Assembly: GCA_044866775.1 (NCBI GenBank)
Contig: JBIOUG010000020.1
Coordinates: 1 to 64,000 of the forward strand
Source: DASUNQ01 sp044866775
GTDB lineage: Bacteria > Acidobacteriota > Thermoanaerobaculia > Multivoradales > UBA5704
Direction: 5' to 3'
Length of the DNA stretch: 64,000 bases
Part shown: positions 26,289 to 38,265 of the stretch, piece by piece
Numbering within the stretch: the first letter of the stretch is position 1
How the letters are laid out: each line of letters starts with the position of its first letter
The notes under the pieces: generated by a model
Told to the model about the DNA's origin: nothing
Databases searched by the model: none
Seen by the model: the letters and a program-made list of their open reading frames with translations, nothing else
Translations under genes and position numbers: made by a program

Positions 26289-29200
26289 ATGCGCCGCTTG
26301 AATCTCGTTCGAGTTTCTGTGCTCCTGATGAGCGCGCCCGTCCTCGCAGACGCGGGCGTCTGGCTGCCGACCGGCCCGCTCTCGACGATTCGCGCCGACG
26401 CCACGGCGACCCTGCTGCCTTCGGGCAAGGTGTTGGTCGCCGGCGGCTCCGGCGCCAGCGGTGAGCCCAGCAACTCGGCGGAGCTCTACGACCCGGCTGT
26501 AGGGAGCTGGGCGCCGACCGGAAGCCTCGGTACAGCGCGCAGGGACCACACGGCGACGATGCTGCCCAACGGCCGTGTGCTCGTAGTTGGCGGCTTCGAC
26601 AGCTCGGCTCTCGCAAATGCCGAGCTCTACGACCCGGCGAAGGGCACGTGGGAGCCAACGGACGAGGATCTCGTCGCCGTGGGCCGCTTCCAGCACACCG
26701 CGACCCTCCTGCCGTCGGGGGAGGTGCTGGTAGCCGGAGGCTTCGGCAAGCCTGGAGAGGCGCTCAGCTCTGCGGAGCTGTACAACTCCGCGACGGGTGG
26801 GTGGTCTACGGCGCCGGCGATGACTCATGCCCGCGGCCAACACACCGCAACGCTGCTCGCCTCCGGCCTGGTGCTGGTCGCAGGAGGGAGGAATGGGCAG
26901 GCGTTGGTCGCGGAAGCGGAGGTCTATGGCGCCGGTGGCTGGGATCCCGCCGGGCGCCTCTCTCAGCCCCGGATCTGCCATACGGCCACTCTCCTCGCGT
27001 CAGGCCGGGTGATCGTAGCTGGAGGGGCCCGCACGAACAGGTGCGGCGCCGAGGGGTCTCGCTTCACCCCCGCCAAGGTGGTCGAGCTGTACGATCCCTC
27101 GGCGCGGTCTGCGCAGTGGTGGTCCTCGACCAGCCCCATGCTCGCGAGCCGGGCATCCCACAGTGCCGTGCTGCTCGTTTCCGGCAAGGTTCTCGTGGCC
27201 GGTGGTCTTCCCCCTTCCGGCGCCGCCCCGGCCAGCGATCTCGTTCCAGGTAGCGAGATCTTCGACGAGACGAGCGCAGCCTGGCAGCCTGCTGGCGACC
27301 TTCACGCTCTCGGCGGCCACCTGCGGCGGCGCCACACCTCGACGCTCCTGCCCACGGGCAACGTGCTCCTCGTGGGGGGAGACGGGCTGCGCAGCGCCGA
27401 GCTCTTCAGCCCGCAGGCTCCATTCCCTCGGTTTGCCGCCCGAGCGAGAACGCTTCCGGGCGGCCCTGTGACGGCGCCAACCGCCATCCTGCTCGGGTCG
27501 GGCAAGGTGCTCCTCGCCGGCGGGAGCTTCAAGGGCGCCGCGATCGCGCAGGCCTGGATCTACGATCCGCCGTCTGATACCTGGAGAGCGACCAGGCCGC
27601 TCAACGTGGCGCGGGTCGGGCATTCGGCCACCTTGCTGCCAAGCGGCGAGGTCTTCGTGGTCGGGGGGAGGACGAGGCTGGATCTTGCGCAGGCCGTGCC
27701 GGTCGGCTCCGTCGAGGTCTACGACCCCGACGCTGGTACTTGGCGGCTTAGAGACGAGCCCAGGGCCGCTCGCAGCGGCCATACGGCGACTCTTCTGCCG
27801 TCCGGCGAGGTGCTCATTGCCGGGGGAGCCGGGCGCTCGGCCCTCTGGAGCGCGTTTCTCTACGATCCGGTGACCCGCGCCTGGACGCGCACCGGCCAGC
27901 TTGAGGAAGCGCGGTTCGAGCACGCCGCCGTTCTCCTCCCGACCGGGAACGTGCTCGTTGCCGGAGGCTCCAATGGCGCCCCGATCGGAAGCGCCGAGCT
28001 GTACAGCCCGGAGCTCAGAACCTGGTCTGCCACGGGATCTCTGCTTATTCCGCGCCGGCAGGCCACCGCCACGCTTCTCCCGGCCGGGAGAGTTCTCCTG
28101 GCCGGCGGCTTCTGCCGCGACTTTCTCTCCGAGACTGAGATCTATGACTCCGCGACCGGGCGGTGGGTCTCCGGGAGCCGATTGGAGACGGCTCGCAGTG
28201 AGCACAGAGCTGTTTTGCTGCCGTCCGGCAAGACCCTAATCGTTGGAGGGTCGAACGGTGACGGTCGGCGCCTCAACACGGCCGAGGTCTTCGATCCCGC
28301 GCTCAGTACGATGAAGATAGGCAACCTCCTCGGGGCGCGGCGCTTGCCCGCTGCGGTCTTGCTGCCATCGGGGAACGTGCTGGTGGCGGGCGGGACGAGC
28401 CACACCGGAGACGACCTCGACACCACCGAGATCCTCGACGTCGCTCCCGGTCTGGCCACCCGCCGGCCGGTCATCAGCTCCACGTTCCCGGACGAGGTCC
28501 GCTTCGGCGAGGACTTCCGGATCACCGGCCGTTTCCGCAGCGCGCTCGAGGCCGGCGGCGGCGGGAGCAACAGCTCCGCGGTGAATTACCCGCTCGTCCA
28601 GCTCATCTCCCTCGAGGGTGGTCAGCTCTTCTGGCTCGCTCCAGGTGAACAGGAAAACTTCTGGGATGATCCGATGACCCTTACCGTCTCGCACCTGCCG
28701 GCCGGACTCAACCCCGGGTGGCACCGGCTCTCAGTGTTCACATCGGGGCGGGCAGGGACGGCGCGGCTGGTCCAGTTCGCGTGCAGCCTCAAGATCACAC
28801 GCCATCCCTCTAGCCAAACCGTGTCGCTCGGCAGCACAGCAACGTTCTCGGTCGGAACGGAGGGCGGGCGAGCATTTCAGTGGCAACGTTGCGACCAAGA
28901 CTGCGACGACATGGATCCGCAGAATCAATACGTGGACATCGCTGGGGCGACCGGGGCCGACTACACCACGCCGGGGGTCGACCGGGACGACTCCGGCGCC
29001 AGATACCGTGTCAAGGTCGAGGGCGGCTGTAGGAGTGAGCACTCGCTTCCTGCCACGCTCACGATCCAAGACTCCGACCCTCCGGTCGCCGAGGTCCTGT
29101 CGCCGAGCGGGGGCGAGTACTGGGTGCTCCCGGAACCGGGCGAACCACCGAGCCAGCAGCGCATCACTTGGTCGATGTCCGACAATGTTCGGATCTGCAA

Positions 29201-31964
29201 GGTCAGCGTCTGGCTCGAGTATTCGCAGGACGGCGGCAAGACCTATGTCCCAGCGCCGGACGGCGGCGGGCTGCCGGCGCAGTTTGGCGACAACTCCTCC
29301 TGCGAGTTCCCGGGAGTCACGCAGACGAGCACGACCTATATCCTGGCGACGGACCCTCCGGCCGCCCTTGGCTCCCTGTATCGAATCCGGCTGCTGGTCA
29401 CCAATCAGGCGCGGCGGGCGGTAGAGGCGCACAGTCCGAACCCGTTCTACGTCGTGCGGGCCAATCCCGAGTCGGTTCGCACGCTGATCCTCGCGAACCT
29501 GGAGCGGATGCGCGCGCAGGAGGTGCTCTCGGAAAACGAGGAGCAGCAGCTTTCCCGCAAGCTCCAGGAGCTGGCGGCTCATCCCCGCGTTCAAGGTCTG
29601 GTGGTGGATCTCAGTGCCGTGGGGGACATCACGGGCTTCTACGCCGAGTGGGACGGGGCAGGATCGGACGCCGAGAAGGCGGCGAACCGCGTCCTCTTCG
29701 GTTGTCATCTTCCCGGGTGTGACTCCAACAAACACTCCAACAAACAGATAGGTATCAAGGACAAGCTTCAAGAGCTGCTGGCGATCTATCCGGGAGTCAA
29801 GTACCTAGTCCTGATTGGGGACGATCGCATCATCCCCTTTGCACGGGTGGCCGACCGCACCACGCTCTTGCTCGAATCGAGGTACACCAAGGGGACCGAC
29901 CTGTCGCCCTCCGACACGACCGTCGGGCAAGCCCTCGGGGCGAATACATTCCTCTCCGACGATCCGCTGGCCACCCGTGCCGTGGTCGACGCCGAAGATC
30001 TTACGGCCGACAGGGGGTTCGGGGACCGCGTCTTCGTGCCGGACCTGGCGGTGGGCCGGCTAGTCGAGAATCCGGAAGACATCATCATCACGATCTCCAG
30101 CTTCATCAGCCGCGACGGCATCCTGGATTTGAGGGCGCTTGACGCCGACACGGGCCACAAGGTGCTGATCACCGGCTACGACTTCTTGCGCGACTCCGGC
30201 CGCGTCATCCGAGAGCGCTGGAAGAATGCGCTCGGGTTGCCTCGTCCGCATGCCAACCGCTCCATCGCGCCTGTCAACGGCACGCTGCTGACGGAATGGG
30301 ACGAGGATATCGACGACCTGAGCCTGCGCCACCACCTTTGCGGCGGCGACGAGGGACCGCCCTATGCCATTGCGTTTCTCAACGGCCACGCCACGCATCA
30401 CCAGGAAGGCGTGCCGGGATCCGGTCCCTTTGACATTCGCGGGCTGTCGGCGGACGCGATTCTCGGCGACTTGTGCCGCGCGGGACGCCTGAGCCTGGAC
30501 GGGGCAGCGGTGTTCACCGTCGGATGCCACGGTGGCCTGCCGGTGGCGGACTGTCTGCAGGGGGAAGGCGGCTGCCCCGCGACAAGCCATAGGCTCGACC
30601 TCCCTCAGGTCTACTTGGCCCGCGGCGCCGTGGCCTACGTGGCGAATACCGGATTCGGCTGGGGGCTCCTCCACGGGATCGGCTACGCCGAGCGCCTGGC
30701 CCAGATCTTGGCCGAGGAAATGACCAGCGGTGGAGTGATCGTCACTGGCGAGGCGGTGCGGCGTACGAAGCTGCGGTACTTCCTCGAAGCGCGAGGGATC
30801 GATCCCTACGACGAGAAGTCGCTGCTGCAGTGGACCTTCTTCGGGCTCCCCATGTACGCGGTGAGGACGGGGATCGGTGCTGCGGCCTCCGGCCTCCAAG
30901 CACCCTTCGAGGACCTCGCCTCCACAAGCGCCGACCGCGAACGGCTGGGACCGGTGACGATCGAGCGCCGCCTCGAGACCTCGTCCGAGGCGATGGCGCA
31001 GGTCGTCGCGGAGCAGGTCGCGGCGGAGCTGCCGGCCTTCCTGACGCGACTCGACCTCCGTTTCGATCTCAGGGGGCCCGGCGTCTACGTCAAGCGCAAC
31101 GCTGCGGGAGATCCGCTGCCTCTTGAGGAGCCGTGTTTTCGTGACGCGGGCAGTCCGAACAAGGATGGCTGTTACTACACGCTGCATGGGCTGGTGGACC
31201 GCGCCACGGGCGCGAGCGACCTGCCGATCCAGCCCTATCTCATCTACGACTCCCGCCTGGCGGGCACCAGCCAGCATGGCGTGCTCTGGAAGGGCGGCAC
31301 CTTCGTGGAGGAATCGGGTTGGAAGCCTGTGATCGCCCAGTTGACGTCGAATGTCGACCGTGTGGTCGATCACGGTTCGCTGCCGCCTCACGATCCCCCC
31401 AAGCCCAAGCGGCGCAAGCGGTTCATTGCGGAGAACGTCGAGCATCAGTGCCCGGTCAGCGACCTTGAGGTGAACAGCTTGTTCGTGCCGGCGGGTGAGG
31501 CGCTCAAGCTTCGGGCGGCGGATCCAAGCTACACGATCCAGCGCCGGTACACGACGATCGACCTCGAGGTCTTCTATTTCAACGATACCGAGATGCCCGA
31601 GCGCAATTGCGACGAGCTCGGGCCGGACTTCGGTCAGCAAGTTCCGCCGTATCACAGGGTCGACGGCGAAGCGGTCAAATGGGACGTGCCGGTGACCGAT
31701 GACTCCGATGTGTGGCGTGTCGTCGTGGTCTACAACAAGAGCGACGACAACCGCTGGATCGCCCTGGACTTGCACCAGGATCCGGGGGGTCGCTGGAAAG
31801 GCGAGATCGAGCTGAAACAAGGCGTCCGGCTCGACTACGTCCTCGAGGCCGTCGATTCTCGCGGCAACGTCTCCTGGCTCGACTTCGAGCCTGCAGTGCG
31901 GCCGAATAGCGGTGTGGAACCCGACGTCCCGCTGGTCGTGGAGGTGATGTCAGAAGATCAATGA
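26289..31964 (+). CDS. Secreted multi-kelch protein with C25 (gingipain-like) cysteine peptidase domain
   Basis: 1891 residues. A signal peptide (LVRVSVLLMSAPVLADA) is followed by about 14 kelch repeats (residues 25-715; HTATLLPSGEVLVAGG and AELYDP recur), forming one or two beta-propellers. Then comes an Ig-like domain (about 835-930, with cysteines), a clan CD peptidase region of C25 type (about 1120-1540) and a C-terminal beta region. The probable dyad is His1367 in FLNGHATHH and Cys1413 in FTVGCHGGL. No sorting tail was recognised. It converges on the TIR gene with a 7-bp overlap. The role could be degradation or adhesion outside the cell. ATG 26289 is chosen for the signal peptide and GGAGG. 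Confidence 0.82.
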   Translation: MRRLNLVRVSVLLMSAPVLADAGVWLPTGPLSTIRADATATLLPSGKVLVAGGSGASGEPSNSAELYDPAVGSWAPTGSLGTARRDHTATMLPNGRVLVVGGFDSSALANAELYDPAKGTWEPTDEDLVAVGRFQHTATLLPSGEVLVAGGFGKPGEALSSAELYNSATGGWSTAPAMTHARGQHTATLLASGLVLVAGGRNGQALVAEAEVYGAGGWDPAGRLSQPRICHTATLLASGRVIVAGGARTNRCGAEGSRFTPAKVVELYDPSARSAQWWSSTSPMLASRASHSAVLLVSGKVLVAGGLPPSGAAPASDLVPGSEIFDETSAAWQPAGDLHALGGHLRRRHTSTLLPTGNVLLVGGDGLRSAELFSPQAPFPRFAARARTLPGGPVTAPTAILLGSGKVLLAGGSFKGAAIAQAWIYDPPSDTWRATRPLNVARVGHSATLLPSGEVFVVGGRTRLDLAQAVPVGSVEVYDPDAGTWRLRDEPRAARSGHTATLLPSGEVLIAGGAGRSALWSAFLYDPVTRAWTRTGQLEEARFEHAAVLLPTGNVLVAGGSNGAPIGSAELYSPELRTWSATGSLLIPRRQATATLLPAGRVLLAGGFCRDFLSETEIYDSATGRWVSGSRLETARSEHRAVLLPSGKTLIVGGSNGDGRRLNTAEVFDPALSTMKIGNLLGARRLPAAVLLPSGNVLVAGGTSHTGDDLDTTEILDVAPGLATRRPVISSTFPDEVRFGEDFRITGRFRSALEAGGGGSNSSAVNYPLVQLISLEGGQLFWLAPGEQENFWDDPMTLTVSHLPAGLNPGWHRLSVFTSGRAGTARLVQFACSLKITRHPSSQTVSLGSTATFSVGTEGGRAFQWQRCDQDCDDMDPQNQYVDIAGATGADYTTPGVDRDDSGARYRVKVEGGCRSEHSLPATLTIQDSDPPVAEVLSPSGGEYWVLPEPGEPPSQQRITWSMSDNVRICKVSVWLEYSQDGGKTYVPAPDGGGLPAQFGDNSSCEFPGVTQTSTTYILATDPPAALGSLYRIRLLVTNQARRAVEAHSPNPFYVVRANPESVRTLILANLERMRAQEVLSENEEQQLSRKLQELAAHPRVQGLVVDLSAVGDITGFYAEWDGAGSDAEKAANRVLFGCHLPGCDSNKHSNKQIGIKDKLQELLAIYPGVKYLVLIGDDRIIPFARVADRTTLLLESRYTKGTDLSPSDTTVGQALGANTFLSDDPLATRAVVDAEDLTADRGFGDRVFVPDLAVGRLVENPEDIIITISSFISRDGILDLRALDADTGHKVLITGYDFLRDSGRVIRERWKNALGLPRPHANRSIAPVNGTLLTEWDEDIDDLSLRHHLCGGDEGPPYAIAFLNGHATHHQEGVPGSGPFDIRGLSADAILGDLCRAGRLSLDGAAVFTVGCHGGLPVADCLQGEGGCPATSHRLDLPQVYLARGAVAYVANTGFGWGLLHGIGYAERLAQILAEEMTSGGVIVTGEAVRRTKLRYFLEARGIDPYDEKSLLQWTFFGLPMYAVRTGIGAAASGLQAPFEDLASTSADRERLGPVTIERRLETSSEAMAQVVAEQVAAELPAFLTRLDLRFDLRGPGVYVKRNAAGDPLPLEEPCFRDAGSPNKDGCYYTLHGLVDRATGASDLPIQPYLIYDSRLAGTSQHGVLWKGGTFVEESGWKPVIAQLTSNVDRVVDHGSLPPHDPPKPKRRKRFIAENVEHQCPVSDLEVNSLFVPAGEALKLRAADPSYTIQRRYTTIDLEVFYFNDTEMPERNCDELGPDFGQQVPPYHRVDGEAVKWDVPVTDDSDVWRVVVVYNKSDDNRWIALDLHQDPGGRWKGEIELKQGVRLDYVLEAVDSRGNVSWLDFEPAVRPNSGVEPDVPLVVEVMSEDQ

Positions 31965-34801
31965 TCTGAGGATGCCGGCCTCTGCGGCGGGCGTCGCCGG
32001 AGAGCCTTGCAGAGCGGTCCCTCCTCAAGCATGTGCGCCGCCAGCCGTGCGATCTGGCCGAAGCCCTTCGCGCGAGCGTCGCTCTGGAGGCGTCTCAGCT
32101 CGTCACCCCGGGCCGCTCCGAAGGCCAGGTGGATTTCTCCGAGCGCCAGCCGGGCCTCGAACTGGTAGAGGAGGAAGCCCTTGGCACCGGCTTCTGGAAT
32201 GAGCTGCTCGAGGGCATGCAGGGCGCCGGTTTGTGGCTTGTTCGACACGACCGAGACCCGAGCCGCAGTGATCGCGGTCTCATGGCGTACGCGGAAGTCC
32301 TGACTCTCTCGCGACCGTCGCGCTGCCGCGGCCATCACCTGCTCCGCTCGTGCGGCATCACCTTGACAAGCCAGCGCCCAGGCGCGCGTCGCTCGCGCCA
32401 GCGCGACGAGGTCGGTTCTGCCCGCCTTGCTCAGGACCGTCTCGGCGTCGGCCGCGAGGTTGGCGCCGGTTGTGAAGCGTCCTTCGAGGTTTTCGATGTG
32501 TGCCAGCACGATCGCCGCCTCTGCCCTGGACCCCCGCTCAGCCTGCAACTCTCGGCTGTCGTAGAGCTCGCGGAGCTGTTCCCGTCCCCGCGGGTCTCCT
32601 CGAGCGGCCAGAATCCTCCCTTGACCGAGTCGGGCGTACATTGCCTGACGACCGGAGGCCTCGCTTAACGCCAGGGACTGGAGCTCCTGAGCGCCCCCAA
32701 GCTCGCCGCGATAGTAGAAGATCTCCGCCAGACTGTTGAGAGCCGCCGCCCCGGCTCGAGAGGAACGCCCCATTCTCTGCTGCAGGTTGCGGGCCTCGTC
32801 CGCCATCCGCGTCGCTTCATTCGTCTTCCCGCTCAGGAACAGGGTCACGGCCAGACCGGCCAACGTGGAAACCAGGATCTCTGGCGCACGCGGACCGCCC
32901 GTCGACTTTGCCTGGTTCAGCTTGGCCTCCGCTTCCGCGAGCCGTCCCGCCTCCGCCAGGACCATGCTCGCCAGCACGAGCACGCGCAAGTGATCGACAC
33001 TCCCTGGCTCGGTGCCATAGGTTCGCTCGAGCTGTTGCAGGTCTCTCAGGATGTCTGCCAGCCGTCGCGAGTCTTGGAAGAAGTGGAGGATCGCGGCTTG
33101 CTCGGCGCACACCTCGGCATACGTCGTGTCCCCCGCCTTCTCGAACGTGCGCTGCGCCGCCTCCAGATCGGTGGCGGCCGGGAGGTGTCGCCCGAGTCGT
33201 GTGAGCACCTGCGACCGCGCCAGTTGCGCTTCCGCGAGCCTGTAGACCGCCCCGGCGGCCGCCGCCGAGCCGATCGCCTGATCGAGGAGGTCGAGCGCCT
33301 GATCGAGCTGTCCGTCGTCGTCCAAAACGTTGGCCTTTTGGACGTAGGCCTTGGCCAGTACATGACGAGGTGGCGGCGGCCGCTGCTCGAGCAGGGCGTC
33401 CAGGCTCGCCAACGCGTCGTTCAGATAACCGGCCGCCGCTTGGGCCTCGGCGAGATCGAGCCGGAACGAGTCCTCCTCCGGTGCCAGCTTGACGAGCTCC
33501 CGATAGCGTGCGATGACCTCCGGCCAGTCCTCCTCGATGTGCGGCAGCATGAGCCGGACTTCGAGCTGCTCGCGACGCGGTAGATGCTTGGCCAGCTGCG
33601 CAGCATGCTTCGCAAGCACGGCGGCCTCGCTTTCACGTCGCTGTTCCCAGGCAGCACTTGCAAGGTGCCAGAAGATGAGCGGGTGATTAGGCTGCTCCCG
33701 GTCGGCTGCCTCAAGCTGACGCCGGGCGGCGCACTCATCGAAAGCGCGGAGCTGCCCGACTCCGGTGAAATAGTGGGCGAGAGCCCGCAGGGGAAACAGG
33801 GAGCGGAGGTACTCCTCCTGACGCTGCTGGGACCAGCGCCGGCCTAGGTTCAGGGTCCTCTTCACTTCACCGGCGATTTCGAGCACGTTCTCCGGGAGGC
33901 TCTCCAGCGATCCACGGACTTGAAAGCGCGTCACAGTTCCACGCGACGTGTTGGTGAGAGCGCAGTCGACGATGAGCAATCCCAGCTCGGAGTGTTGCCG
34001 GCGGTAGGAGCCGCCGACGACGTAATCCGCCCCCAAGCGCCGGCGGAAGTCGGCGGGCGAGTGTCTCCTGCCGGCGAGGACGAAATCCCGCTCCGCCTCA
34101 TCCACGGTCTTGCGACCGACGAGGCGGGCTCGATATCCGGCGCGCAGTGCCGACGTCAACATGTCGCCGAGAGCCGTGGAGACCCAGGCGTCGCGCGACT
34201 GACCGGAGACGTTATCGAAGCTCAGAATTGCGATGGTCGGGAGCTCTCGCTGTCGCCAAAGGTAGCTCGTGACGCCGAGAGCACCGGCCAGGAGAAGCGC
34301 GACCACGACGAGTGCGGCGCGGAAAACGGCCTTCGGCCGATGGGCTCGGGGAGGCAGTGGCTGCGCCAGCAGCGAGCAACGGAGGACCTCCAGGTTGTCT
34401 TCGTAGCTCTCGATCGCGAAGTCGATGTAGTGCTTCTCCGCCACCACCGCAGGGACTGGGGAATCATCTAGGCGAATCGGGATGGTCCTGGGCTTCCCGG
34501 CGTCCTTTTCTCGCGTGACCGCTTGGTTGAGCTCGCTGCGCACCCATGTGGACTGGCTCGAGGTCCGCGAGACGACCACCAGGAAGAATGCAGCGCTCGC
34601 GATCGCGTTCGCGATCTCGTCTGCAGGCACACTCCCGCCCAGGATCCGCGGGCGGTCGAACCATGCCTCGAACCCTTGGCGTTCGAGATCCTTGGTTAGC
34701 CGCTCGACGAAAAGGGAGTCTTCGCGGGCGTAGCTGATGAAGACCTTCGGCTTCGCCGAGGGTTCCCCATCCACCTGTCCGGTTGGTGGCCGGGTCTCCA
34801 C
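31958..34801 (-). CDS. Membrane-anchored TIR-TPR protein
   Basis: 947 residues. A TIR domain (18-150) begins KVFISYAREDSLFVERL and has W86 and the conserved Glu90 (WVRSELNQA) found in NAD-cleaving TIRs. One membrane helix follows (about 160-182). Next is a FlgO/TolB-N-like domain (188-300: IAILSFDN, GADYVVGGSY), then TPR-like helices to the end. This combination of an input domain, a membrane helix, a FlgO-like domain and TPRs is usual for signalling proteins in Acidobacteria and relatives. Defence or nucleotide signalling is inferred only from the TIR. GTG start with upstream GAGGAG. The gene is convergent with the kelch/C25 gene. Confidence 0.85.
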   Translation of the reverse strand: METRPPTGQVDGEPSAKPKVFISYAREDSLFVERLTKDLERQGFEAWFDRPRILGGSVPADEIANAIASAAFFLVVVSRTSSQSTWVRSELNQAVTREKDAGKPRTIPIRLDDSPVPAVVAEKHYIDFAIESYEDNLEVLRCSLLAQPLPPRAHRPKAVFRAALVVVALLLAGALGVTSYLWRQRELPTIAILSFDNVSGQSRDAWVSTALGDMLTSALRAGYRARLVGRKTVDEAERDFVLAGRRHSPADFRRRLGADYVVGGSYRRQHSELGLLIVDCALTNTSRGTVTRFQVRGSLESLPENVLEIAGEVKRTLNLGRRWSQQRQEEYLRSLFPLRALAHYFTGVGQLRAFDECAARRQLEAADREQPNHPLIFWHLASAAWEQRRESEAAVLAKHAAQLAKHLPRREQLEVRLMLPHIEEDWPEVIARYRELVKLAPEEDSFRLDLAEAQAAAGYLNDALASLDALLEQRPPPPRHVLAKAYVQKANVLDDDGQLDQALDLLDQAIGSAAAAGAVYRLAEAQLARSQVLTRLGRHLPAATDLEAAQRTFEKAGDTTYAEVCAEQAAILHFFQDSRRLADILRDLQQLERTYGTEPGSVDHLRVLVLASMVLAEAGRLAEAEAKLNQAKSTGGPRAPEILVSTLAGLAVTLFLSGKTNEATRMADEARNLQQRMGRSSRAGAAALNSLAEIFYYRGELGGAQELQSLALSEASGRQAMYARLGQGRILAARGDPRGREQLRELYDSRELQAERGSRAEAAIVLAHIENLEGRFTTGANLAADAETVLSKAGRTDLVALARATRAWALACQGDAARAEQVMAAAARRSRESQDFRVRHETAITAARVSVVSNKPQTGALHALEQLIPEAGAKGFLLYQFEARLALGEIHLAFGAARGDELRRLQSDARAKGFGQIARLAAHMLEEGPLCKALRRRPPQRPASSDH

Positions 34802-34958
34802 GCGAGAAGTCTCCTCGAGAGAGCGAGGCCGAGTATATCAACAGCCACTGAAAGTTCTCGCGGGTTTCCGACGGCGTCCCGCCCTCTCGAGATGGTGGTC
34901 GAGAACGGTGCGTGAGAAGAGGCGGTTGCCCGCCGGCCATCTGGGTGGGGGAGTTACC

Positions 34959-35245
34959 CTACGAGACGCCTTCCAGACGCTCCACACGTCCCTGGAGGGA
35001 CTGCAGACTGTCCTCCAAGACCCGCAGACGCCGGTCCAGCTCGATGTAAGAGAGCCGGATCATCGACCGCAGTCGGTGAACTCCTTCACGACCTCCCTGC
35101 AGAGCTGCTGCACCTCGGTGCGCACACTGGTCACGCCTTCGGCGACGAGCTGTACGTCGGCCCGCACGCCCTCCGCGACGACATCGAAATGGCGTCGGGT
35201 TTCGGCCAGCTCGCGCGAAAGACGCTCGACGGCTTCGGGCTCCAT
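34959..35245 (-). pseudogene. Frameshifted coiled-coil gene, copy 2
   Basis: ATG 35245 opens MEPEAVERLSREL, AETRRHFDVVAE and GVRADVQLVAEG, nearly identical to copy 1. Near 35065 one base is missing (GACTGCGG where copy 1 has GAGCTGCGG), after which a second frame continues SMIRLSYIELDRRLRVLE and ends QGRVERLEGVS at 34959. Restoring one base would give an intact small coiled-coil protein of about 95 residues. A sequencing error is possible, but copy 1 is broken at a different place. 34802-34958 shows no gene. Confidence 0.6.
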
Positions 35246-35252
35246 GAGATCA

Positions 35253-35298
35253 GTCTATACTCCCCGCCGAACTCACGGGCAACGAGCTCGCCGTACCG
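35253..35298 (+). promoter_or_regulatory. Probable ppdK promoter region, copy B of the 46-bp repeat
   Basis: TATACT at 35256-35261 is a good -10 box, but the -35 position (TTCGGG) is weak. It lies about 100 bp before the ppdK start and overlaps the 5' end of the leftward coiled-coil pseudogene. All but one of its 46 bases recur at 25638-25683. Confidence 0.45.
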
Positions 35299-35359
35299 GT
35301 CTGGACGCCCGTCGCGTTCTCGCCCACGCCCGACACGACACCGCAGGGAGGGAGTACCT

Positions 35360-38227
<2,868 letters not shown>

Positions 38228-38265
38228 GACGGGCGCCGGAGCACCTCCAAGCGTAGCGCGGCGCT

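Noticed and set aside
26289..31964. Tandem kelch repeats as a CRISPR or DNA-level satellite
   Set aside because: The periodicity is at protein level (AGG, LYDP); DNA units diverge and no direct repeats with spacers exist.
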